Shown: in pieces, positions 1 to 5,049 of the stretch
Layout: every line of letters starts with the position of its first letter
Position numbering within the stretch: position 1 is the stretch's first letter
DNA from: Gammaproteobacteria bacterium
GTDB lineage: Bacteria > Gemmatimonadota > Gemmatimonadetes > Longimicrobiales > Gaopeijiaceae
DNA: 5,049 nt
Direction: 5' to 3'
NCBI GenBank assembly: GCA_009843625.1
Contig: VYDD01000337.1
Coordinates: 3,695-8,743, forward strand
Translations under genes and position numbers: made by a program
Notes under the pieces: model-generated
Seen by the model: the letters and a program-made list of their open reading frames with translations, nothing else
Databases searched by the model: none
What the model was told of the DNA's origin: nothing

Positions 1-955
1 GCATGAAGGTGGGGAAGTCCTGGCGCGAGGTGCGCTCGACGATGACCGCGGCCAGTCCGAAGGCGGTGTTGTTGTAGTTCCACTCGGCGCCGGGCTCGTT
101 CTGGAGCGCGGGCTGGCGCTGAACGATGTCGATGATCTCGGAACGGTCGATCCAGTCGCCTCGGTCGAGGCGCCGCCCGGTCATGCGCGTCAGGTTCAGG
201 AACTCGCGCAGTCCGGAGGTATGCGTGATGAGATGGCGCACGGTGACGGTGTGATCGAACTCGGGCAGCTCCGGGATGTGCTTGCGGATGTCGTCGTCCA
301 GCGAGAGCAGTCCGCGCTCGGCCTGCAGCATGATGGCGAAGGCGGTGAACTGCTTGGAGGTCGAGCCGATGTTGGTGCGTGTATCGGTGGCGAAGGGGAT
401 GCCGTAGCCGAGGTTGGCCATGCCGTAGGCCCTGGAGAAGAGCGTCTCGCCGTCGCGCCAGACCTGAACGGCCGCGCCCGGCGAGTCCTCGCCGTCGTAG
501 CGGGACATGAGCTGGTCGGTGAGCTTCTCCGGGTCGATTTCGAGCGGCTCGAGGCGAAGCAGGGTGATGGTGTAGTCGCCGGACTCGCCTTCCGCAGGGG
601 TCAGCTCGACCGTGTACGCGCCGGCTTCGGGCGGACGCACGGCGAAGCGCTCCGCGCCGCGGCCAGGTCCGGAAGAGTTCCCCCAAGGCGTCTCTCCGTC
701 CGATCCGAGCACCCGCACGTCGATGTCCGCGGAAACCTGATCGACCTCGCCGAGCACGAAGTAGTCTTCCCCGGCCTCAAAGGTGTAGCGCGCGGTGTCG
801 CCCTCGGAGAGGGAGCCGGACAGCGTGCGGCCGACGGAGAGGGGGGTCTGGGCGGAGACGTCGCGGGGAAGCAGCGCCCCCGACGCCGTAGTCGCGAGCA
901 GGGTGAGCGGGAGGAAGCGGGAGGGGGTCAGGATCTTTTCGGGTTGCTCACGCAT
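1..955 (-). CDS. Secreted serine hydrolase, PPC-like domain plus beta-lactamase/PBP-type catalytic domain (3' end outside window)
   Basis: I translated the complement from the ATG at 955-953; 318 codons stay open to the window edge, so the C-terminus is missing. The N-terminus looks like a Sec signal peptide: a charged start, a hydrophobic stretch at about residues 14-29, and a likely cleavage after VSA (residue 35). Residues about 38-135 resemble a PPC (bacterial pre-peptidase C-terminal) beta-sandwich, with ARYTFEAGEDY near its start and GAYTVEL and GDYTITL near its end. Residues about 140-318 match the class C beta-lactamase/D-Ala-D-Ala carboxypeptidase/esterase superfamily: SxxK nucleophile motif S198-T-S-K201, HLITHTSGL at about 241-249, and the YxN motif Y294-N-N296 inside PGAEWNYNN. 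The third motif (HxG or KTG) lies off the window. Substrate cannot be told: family members include peptidases, esterases and beta-lactamases. An SD-like GAGAAG sits 5 bases before the ATG. Domain calls are from motif recognition; fold confidence is high, function is inference. Confidence 0.93.
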   Translation of the reverse strand, partial: MREQPEKILTPSRFLPLTLLATTASGALLPRDVSAQTPLSVGRTLSGSLSEGDTARYTFEAGEDYFVLGEVDQVSADIDVRVLGSDGETPWGNSSGPGRGAERFAVRPPEAGAYTVELTPAEGESGDYTITLLRLEPLEIDPEKLTDQLMSRYDGEDSPGAAVQVWRDGETLFSRAYGMANLGYGIPFATDTRTNIGSTSKQFTAFAIMLQAERGLLSLDDDIRKHIPELPEFDHTVTVRHLITHTSGLREFLNLTRMTGRRLDRGDWIDRSEIIDIVQRQPALQNEPGAEWNYNNTAFGLAAVIVERTSRQDFPTFM

Positions 956-960
956 GGATT

Positions 961-966
961 CTTCTC
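961..966 (-). promoter_or_regulatory. Likely ribosome binding site of the serine hydrolase
   Basis: The complement reads GAGAAG, five bases before the ATG at 955-953. It is a partial match to AGGAGG. It supports this start, which is also the one that gives a signal peptide. The same bases form one arm of a 7-bp inverted repeat (962-968 with 988-994), so the site could be hidden in a hairpin. Confidence 0.45.
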
Positions 967-968
967 GG

Positions 969-989
969 AAAAAGGGGCTGACTGCAGCC
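969..989 (-). terminator. Possible rho-independent terminator or attenuator in the serine hydrolase leader
   Basis: On the complement, GGCTG (989-985), a CAGT loop and CAGCC (980-976) form a perfect 5-bp GC-rich stem, followed by CC and five T (973-969). That is the layout of an intrinsic terminator for transcription arriving from the small selenoprotein gene upstream. The stem is short. The T-tract ends 13 bases before the hydrolase ATG, so any promoter upstream of it would have to read through. A competing 7-bp pair, TTCTCGG (994-988) with CCGAGAA (968-962), shares the two G at 989-988 region and could act as an alternative fold. No folding calculation was run. Confidence 0.4.
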
Positions 990-1033
990 GAGAACTGGCG
1001 CGCGCTGCGTCGGACTCAGCGGCGGAGGGTGAT

Positions 1034-1049
1034 CGGCGTGGGGACGCCG
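1034..1049 (-). other. Perfect 6-bp hairpin downstream of the selenoprotein gene
   Basis: CGGCGT and ACGCCG are perfectly complementary around a four-base loop (CCCC on the complement). The hairpin begins 19 bases after the selenoprotein stop codon. It has no T-tract on either strand, so it is not a classic terminator; it may protect the 3' end of the transcript or simply reflect the GC-rich background. Confidence 0.35.
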
Positions 1050-1068
1050 CCGTGACGTATCGATGTCG

Positions 1069-1293
1069 TCACGCCCCCGCGATCGCCGCAACGACCTCCT
1101 CATGGGTCGCGTGGCGGCCGGTAGCGGCCTTGGAATATACAAGCCGGCCGTCGGCGACGACCTCGAAACGCCCCCCGGCGGAGGGGATCAGTTCGATGTC
1201 GACGCCGTCGAATCGCTTCCTGAGCGTGGCCGCCAAACTGACGGCTTTGGGCTTGTAGTTTCAGGCGGTGCAGTATTCGATGGATACGCGCAT
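1069..1293 (-). CDS. SelW-like (Rdx family) selenoprotein with in-frame TGA as selenocysteine
   Basis: From ATG 1293-1291 the complement encodes 74 residues ending at TGA 1071-1069, provided the TGA at 1263-1261 (codon 11) is read as selenocysteine. The N-terminus then reads MRVSIEYCTAUNYKPKAV, with a CxxU redox motif (C8, U11) straight after the first beta strand, as in SelW-type thioredoxin-like proteins of the Rdx (SelT/SelW/SelH) family. The rest fits the family too: an amphipathic helix (about 16-28), IELIPSAGGRFEV (33-45), DGRLVYSK (48-55), ATGR (57-60) and a final helix (64-72). Length is normal for bacterial members. A strong AGGGAGG ribosome site lies 6 bases before the ATG, and a SECIS-like hairpin follows the TGA. 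The protein has no signal peptide and is probably cytoplasmic; its redox partner is unknown. A TGA replacing a Cys codon by mutation or sequencing error is the main alternative, but start site, motif position and hairpin together argue for recoding. Expression would need SelA, SelB, SelD and tRNA-Sec, none in this window. Confidence 0.88.
1229..1252 (-). promoter_or_regulatory. SECIS-like hairpin for UGA recoding
   Basis: On the complement, CCAAA (1250-1246) and TTTGG (1237-1233) pair perfectly around the eight-base loop GCCGTCAG (1245-1238). Two more pairs (1252 with 1229, 1251 with 1230) extend the stem past a two-base bulge. The first loop base is G, it is the sixteenth base after the TGA, and the loop also contains GU. 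As I recall it, the bacterial SECIS consensus asks for a small apical loop with an early G roughly 16-37 bases after the UGA, so this fits at the short end. A competing pairing of GCCG with CGGC is possible. SelB binding is inferred. Confidence 0.6.
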
Positions 1294-1299
1294 CGGGCG

Positions 1300-1306
1300 C
1301 CTCCCT
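1300..1306 (-). promoter_or_regulatory. Strong ribosome binding site of the selenoprotein gene
   Basis: The complement reads AGGGAGG with six bases between it and the ATG at 1293-1291. It decides the start of the SelW-like gene and shows that the ten codons before the in-frame TGA are translated from a proper start, which is important for reading the TGA as selenocysteine. Confidence 0.75.
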
Positions 1307-1356
1307 GTTGTCCTGGTGAGTTGCAGGTCGCGACGAGCAATGTCTTCATCACGTAC

Positions 1357-1387
1357 TCTATGTCGGTCGTGTTGTGCACGTCGTCAA
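1357..1387 (-). promoter_or_regulatory. Possible promoter of the selenoprotein gene
   Basis: On the complement TTGACG (1387-1382) matches the sigma-70 -35 box at five of six bases. The best -10 candidate is CATAGA (1362-1357), 19 bases further on and only a weak match. It lies about 64 bases before the ATG, a plausible distance for the SelW-like gene. The weak -10 box keeps confidence low. Confidence 0.3.
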
Positions 1388-1390
1388 GGG

Positions 1391-1412
1391 GGTTGGCAAC
1401 GTCACCCCAACC
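1391..1412. repeat. Small inverted repeat, possible operator
   Basis: GGTTGG and CCAACC form perfect 6-bp arms around a ten-base spacer that contains ACGTCA. The repeat lies just upstream of the minus-strand -35 candidate at 1387-1382 and within the divergent region, so a regulator could bind here. A chance occurrence is quite possible. Confidence 0.25.
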
Positions 1413-1594
1413 GATCCTCCGTGAGATCCCGCCAGATCACATAGGGTGTTCGGCAGACAAGGCTGGATGAAGTCGTGGGCCAACCGTCCTCTGCTCATTG
1501 CGTGCGGATACCTTCAGACCTTAAGCTCCGTACCGCTTCAGATGCGCAGCACATCCTGTTTGATTGGGAGCTACTACCCTTCTCGGTGCGACAG

Positions 1595-3208
1595 ATGATC
1601 CCGTGCCCCGATTCCAGGGTCGCAAGCCTGCGGTCGTCCACGTGGGAGAGCTGTCGGCTATTCCTCATCCCACTGCTTGTGCTCACTCTGTCCTGCGGAG
1701 ATCAGAGTTCGACAGAGTTGGTGCCGCAGACGCCTGCGCAGCTTTCGGTTGTGCCTCCTTCGGCAAGGCTCGCCGCAGTCGGTGAGACGGTTCAGTTGAC
1801 GGCCACCGTGGTGGACCAGAACGGCCAAACGATGACGGGCGTTGCCCTCAATTGGGCGAGCAGCGACGCGTCGGTCGCGACCGTCGACGCGGCGGGGGTG
1901 GTGACCGCCGTGTGGAACGGAAGCGCAAGCATAGCAGTGGCCGTTGCGGGCGGCGGACCCTCCGCAAGTGTGGCTGTCACGATCGCGCAGCAGGTTGCCG
2001 AGATCGGGCTGTCTCCGACGCCGAGGGTGTTTCGGGCGCTTGCCGATACGTTGCGCCTCTCGGCAGAGGGTTTGGATTCCAACGGCAATCCGGTTGCCGA
2101 TGCGGATTTCGACTGGTCGTCCACGGATGCTTCGGTTGTCACCGTAGATGGCACTGGCCTGGTAACGGCGGTGAGCAACGGAACGGCTAGCATCAGCGTT
2201 GCGTCTCCGCCCACGACCGCGAGTTGGGAGGCGGTGGTGGAGCAGGAGGCATCGGAGATCGTCGTATCGCCATCCGCGCACACGTTCTGGCTACCTGGTG
2301 AAGACTCGCTGAGGTTGTCGGCGCGAGCAACCGACGCCAACAACAACGCGATGCCGGGCGCCGAATTCACCTGGTCGTCCAGCGACGAGTCGGTGGCCAC
2401 GGTGACCAACAGCGGGCTGGTAACCGCTATCGAGGAGGGATCGGCCGAGATCACGGCGGCATCTGGCTCTGCGGTGGCGAGCGCCACGATGGCCGTAAGG
2501 AAGATACCACCCGAGAGGGATGTCCTTGTTGCGTTGTACAACGCCACCGATGGACCGCACTGGTACAACAGCTCAGGTTGGCTGGAAGACAACGAAATCG
2601 GGGCATGGCATGGCGTTGAGACCAACGATTCGGGCCAGGTCACCGCCATCGGTCTCGTGCGCAACAACCTGGCAGGCGTGATTCCGCAGGACCTGGGACG
2701 ACTCACCAACCTCGAATCCTTGAGCCTTCGCCATAACGACCTGTCCGGGTCGATTCCGGCAGAACTCGGGGACCTCGCCGAGCTCGATTCGCTCGATCTT
2801 TCGTTCAACCAACTGACTGGCGAACTCCCGCCGGGGCTCGCGAATGCCGGGCGTCTCCGGTGGCTGGCCATTGGCTACAACGAGCTGACCGGCCAGATCC
2901 CCCCCGAACTCGGCAGCCTGGGCCGCCTGGAACGGCTCTGGCTCAACTTCAACAGATTGTCCGGTCCGGTCCCGGCGGAGTTGGGGAACCTGGGAACTCA
3001 GTTCGAGGTGTTCGACGTTCGACATAACCGGGACTTGTCGGGACCGCTACCCCTTCAGCTGATGAGACTGACAGGGCTCCGCCGGTTCGAGTGGGACAAC
3101 ACCGGATTGTGCTCACCTGACGACCCCACGTTTCAGACGTGGCTGCGCGGAATTGACCAGCGATACGGAGGCAGGCCGGTCTGCCAGGCGGCGGCAGGAG
3201 GTGGCTGA
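1595..3208 (+). CDS. Surface lipoprotein-like protein with three BIG2-type Ig domains and plant-type leucine-rich repeats
   Basis: The predicted protein has 537 residues from ATG 1595. The start was chosen because it puts a short charged region (R8, R13, R21) ahead of the hydrophobic run LFLIPLLVLTLSC. Cys34, followed by GDQ, may be the lipidated residue, though the lipobox TLSC has Leu at -2 and is not strict consensus. Three BIG2-like Ig domains follow at about residues 47-130, 134-218 and 221-305. Each has a WxSSD(A/E)SVxTV core and a GxVTAxxxGxA(S/E)I ending. Residues about 308-345 (LVALYNATDGPHW) match the N-terminal cap seen before LRRs in many environmental bacteria. Residues about 350-505 are 24-residue plant-type repeats (LxxLxLxxNxLxGxIPxELGxL). 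Cys506 and Cys530 near the C-terminus may form a capping disulphide. The likely role is adhesion or ligand binding at the outer surface; the ligand is unknown. The gene converges on the peptidase gene with a 31-base gap. The frame is open from GTG 1475, but no good ribosome site favours either start. Confidence 0.9.
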   Translation: MIPCPDSRVASLRSSTWESCRLFLIPLLVLTLSCGDQSSTELVPQTPAQLSVVPPSARLAAVGETVQLTATVVDQNGQTMTGVALNWASSDASVATVDAAGVVTAVWNGSASIAVAVAGGGPSASVAVTIAQQVAEIGLSPTPRVFRALADTLRLSAEGLDSNGNPVADADFDWSSTDASVVTVDGTGLVTAVSNGTASISVASPPTTASWEAVVEQEASEIVVSPSAHTFWLPGEDSLRLSARATDANNNAMPGAEFTWSSSDESVATVTNSGLVTAIEEGSAEITAASGSAVASATMAVRKIPPERDVLVALYNATDGPHWYNSSGWLEDNEIGAWHGVETNDSGQVTAIGLVRNNLAGVIPQDLGRLTNLESLSLRHNDLSGSIPAELGDLAELDSLDLSFNQLTGELPPGLANAGRLRWLAIGYNELTGQIPPELGSLGRLERLWLNFNRLSGPVPAELGNLGTQFEVFDVRHNRDLSGPLPLQLMRLTGLRRFEWDNTGLCSPDDPTFQTWLRGIDQRYGGRPVCQAAAGGG

Positions 3209-3222
3209 GGCTCAACGCCTTA
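3206..3222 (+). terminator. Weak hairpin at the end of the lipoprotein gene
   Basis: TGAGGC and GCCTTA pair over six positions (one G-T wobble) around the loop TCAAC, starting in the stop codon. It sits in the 31-base gap between two convergent genes, where a bidirectional terminator would be expected, but no T-tract follows on either strand. Termination here is only a suggestion. Confidence 0.25.
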
Positions 3223-3239
3223 CTGTGCAGACACCAACA

Positions 3240-5049
3240 CTAACTGCCCCCGCTTGAGGTATACTCGATCTCCGTCACCAGGAATTCTTCGAAGAAGTCC
3301 AGCATGTCGTGGAGTTTCTCGATCGTATTGTCGCGCCCATATACATAATATCCTTCGCCTGGATAGGCCTTATATCGCACGATCTTATAGTGCTGATCGA
3401 GTTTGCGCGCGAAGTCGAGGGCTGCGGGAGCCCCGCCTTCCTCGAGGCGCCAGTCGGCCGCAATACCCTCGCCCTGAATGACGAAGGTGGGCGTCGTCAC
3501 CTGATGGGCTTTGAATATCGCGGAACTGTTGAGATAGACGTCGCGATTCTCCGGATACGGGCCCAGCTCGTACTCGACCAGCTTGATGTGCTGGAGCTCA
3601 TGGACCTCGGTGTGGAAGTCGGTCATGTCGCCGTAGCCGGAGAGCGAGATCGCGGCCTGGAAGACGTCCGGGGCGAAGGCCACCGCGGCCATGGTCATGA
3701 TGCCGCCGTAGCTGGTCCCGGTAACGGCGATCTTGTCGGGGTCGACGTATGGCAGGGTCTTGAGTTAGGCGACGCCTGCCAGCACGTCTTCCAGGTCGCA
3801 GTGGCCCCAGCATTCGTTGTTGAGATCCTCGAACTCGAGGCCGTAGCCGGAGCTGCCGCGGATGTTGGGCATCAGCACGACGTAGCCGCGCTGGGCGAAG
3901 AAGTGGACCTGCTGGTGGCGGCGGAACTGGTCGTCGAACTGGGAGGTTGGGCCGCCGTGGATCCACAGCACGCCGGGGAAGCGCTCGCCCGGCGCGGCGT
4001 CCGGGGGCCGGTGCAGGTAGGCCTCGATGGTGAGCCCGTCGGTGCTCGGGTAGCGCACCTTCCCGGGCATGTGCAACTCCTCCGCGGCGCCCGCGGGGAT
4101 TTCGCTGTGCAGGAGCTGCTTCTCGCCCGAGGCCACATCGATGACGAAGAGCTCGGCGGGACGCACCGGGGTCTCGAAGGTGTAACTGATGCGGTCGCCG
4201 TCAGGAGACCATTCTGGGCGGAGCGCCGCGCCCACGTCCGGGTCCACCAGGACCCTGGGCTCGCCGCCGTCGGCCGACACCACGCGTAGCGAATGGGTGC
4301 CGTCACGGTTCTCCGTGTAGCTGATCCAGCGGCTGTCGGGCGACCAGCGGGCATCGCTCTGGTCGTAGTCGGACGCCGCGATGGGGCGCGGATCGCCGCC
4401 GGCGCGGGGCACGACCCAGAAGTTCAGCCAGCCGCTCCGTTGGGAACGGAAGAGGATGGTCTCACCGTCGGGGGAAACCTGCGCGGCCCCGAACGCCCTG
4501 CCCGCGCGGTAGTCGAAGAAGCCGGTGTCGCGCACGACAACGCGCTGGTTGTTCCCGTCGGGGTCGATCTCGATCACGTCGTGGTCGACCCAGCGGTCGA
4601 CCATGCGCACGTAGAGCAGCCGGTCGCCGTCCGGGGTCCAGCTGGGGTAGCCCTCGTAAAGAGGGTCGCCGGTCAGGCGGCGCACCTTCCCCTCCGGCAC
4701 CGATACCGTCCAGATGTCCATGTTGCCGAAGCGGTCGCCGGAGAAGGCGATCCACCGGCTGTCCGGCGACCACGCCAGTCCGTTGGCGCGCGCGGCCAGC
4801 CTGGTGAGCTGCACGTCGGTGGTGACCCGCATGCCGTTGCCTTCCTCGGCGGACCAGAGCCAGATCTCCGGCGCACCGCTCTTGTCGGAGGTGTAGGCGA
4901 TCCAGCGGCCGTCGGGTGACCACACCGGCTGAGGGGCGCCGAGCGAGCCCACCCCGCTCAGGCTGAGGTCGTCGGAGAGCGCGCGGAAGGCGCCGTCCTC
5001 CGTGGCGACCGCCCCCAGCCCGCCCCCCGACACGAAGGTGATCATCGAC
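3240..5049 (-). pseudogene. S9-type (prolyl oligopeptidase/dipeptidyl aminopeptidase-like) peptidase interrupted by an in-frame TAA (5' end outside window)
   Basis: The complement is open from the right edge to TAA 3767-3765, then continues in the same frame to TAG 3242-3240. Counting from Met 5045 (probably internal, since propeller-like sequence already surrounds it), residues 40-300 hold six PD40/WD40-like blades with W-S-P-D-G/S motifs near 42, 92, 136, 190, 234 and 279. The alpha/beta-hydrolase domain begins near 330, with oxyanion motif HGGP (363-366) and NIRGSSGYG (394-402). The stop is codon 427, in GVA-stop-LKTLPYVDPDKIAVTG, where relatives usually have Tyr or another hydrophobic residue. 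The nucleophile motif GTSYGG (Ser445) comes 18 codons later, so the first piece cannot be catalytic. The downstream 174 codons end in an otherwise normal C-terminus, yet read QGEGI where HGxxD is usual and PGEGYY where PGEGH is usual. One nonsense mutation, a sequencing error or suppression could each explain the stop. It was probably an exported peptidase; its N-terminus is not visible. Confidence 0.85.

Larger units (their letters stand above)
1294..1594. other. Divergent intergenic region between the selenoprotein and lipoprotein genes
   Basis: About 300 bases between two outward-facing genes, with less GC bias than the flanking coding DNA. It carries the selenoprotein ribosome site (1300-1306), a possible minus-strand promoter (1357-1387) and an imperfect operator-like inverted repeat, GGTTGG (1391-1396) with CCAACC (1407-1412). 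The plus-strand frame is open from a GTG at 1475, but the 40 residues this adds before Met 1595 look like translated non-coding DNA. I see no convincing promoter or Shine-Dalgarno sequence for the lipoprotein gene; GGGAG at 1566-1570 is too far from the ATG at 1595. No RNA gene or mobile element was recognised. Confidence 0.6.

Noticed and set aside
948..1142. Minus-strand open frame of 64 codons overlapping the selenoprotein 3' end
   Set aside because: It is in a different frame from both neighbouring genes, is rich in Arg and Pro, has no family resemblance and no good ribosome site.
221..1258. Long plus-strand open frame of 345 codons
   Set aside because: It lies opposite the serine hydrolase and the SelW-like gene, both of which have clear family motifs. 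Its translation is low-complexity G/A/R/V sequence with no recognisable domain, typical of an antisense frame in GC-rich DNA.
1188..1379. Minus-strand open frame of 63 codons across the selenoprotein start
   Set aside because: It is out of frame with the Rdx-family sequence, and its translation has no recognisable features.
1413..1438. Three GATC sites within 26 bases
   Set aside because: The spacing is uneven and there is no origin-like or promoter-like context, so this is probably chance.
1475..1594. Extension of the lipoprotein gene to a GTG at 1475
   Set aside because: The extra 40 residues resemble translated non-coding DNA and would bury the signal peptide inside the protein. The ATG at 1595 gives a sensible exported N-terminus, though the ribosome site does not settle the choice.
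1792..2871. Minus-strand open frame of 359 codons opposite the lipoprotein gene
   Set aside because: The plus strand encodes clear BIG2 and LRR repeats over the same bases. The antisense translation is Ser/Thr/Ala-rich and only mirrors those repeats.
3240..3698. Separate small gene starting at the ATG 3698
   Set aside because: Its product would begin after the GTSYGG nucleophile motif, in the middle of the hydrolase fold. It is the continuation of the interrupted peptidase, not an independent gene.
3309..4289. Plus-strand open frame of 326 codons opposite the peptidase gene
   Set aside because: It is the antisense of the propeller and hydrolase domains, with Val/Gly/Ala/Glu-rich translation and no motifs. 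The similar frame at 4293-4919 is rejected for the same reason.

Overview
The window is GC-rich bacterial DNA holding four protein genes. Three are on the minus strand: a secreted serine hydrolase, cut off at the left edge; a tiny redox protein; and an S9-type peptidase, cut off at the right edge. One is on the plus strand: a surface lipoprotein. Three features point to an uncultured environmental bacterium, possibly Gemmatimonadota or a similar marine or sponge-associated lineage: exported S9 peptidases and beta-lactamase-fold hydrolases, a BIG2/LRR lipoprotein of a kind common there, and a GC content near 70% in most coding DNA. This placement is inference from gene style, not from a marker gene.

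Layout from left to right. Positions 1-955 (minus) are the first 318 residues of an exported serine hydrolase with an N-terminal PPC-like domain and a class C/PBP-type catalytic domain. Positions 956-1068 are a short leader with two hairpins, one followed by a T-tract. Positions 1069-1293 (minus) are a 74-residue SelW/Rdx-type protein whose codon 11 is an in-frame TGA, placed exactly where a CxxU motif needs selenocysteine. It has a strong Shine-Dalgarno sequence and a SECIS-like hairpin just downstream of the TGA. An ordinary ORF caller splits this gene and loses it. Positions 1294-1594 are a divergent intergenic region. Positions 1595-3208 (plus) encode a lipoprotein-like protein with three BIG2-type Ig domains followed by plant-type leucine-rich repeats. 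After a 31-base convergent gap, positions 3240-5049 (minus) hold a prolyl-oligopeptidase-like gene. It is interrupted by one in-frame TAA, 18 codons before its nucleophile serine, and its C-terminal part is AT-richer and has atypical triad positions.

The proteins look mostly exported or surface-bound and hydrolytic or adhesive. The selenoprotein is the exception, being predicted cytoplasmic. Nothing in the sequence shows that the four genes form one pathway. The selenoprotein gene and the serine hydrolase are co-directional, with a possible terminator or attenuator between them. The main points of interest are the selenoprotein with its recoding hairpin and the nonsense codon in the peptidase.
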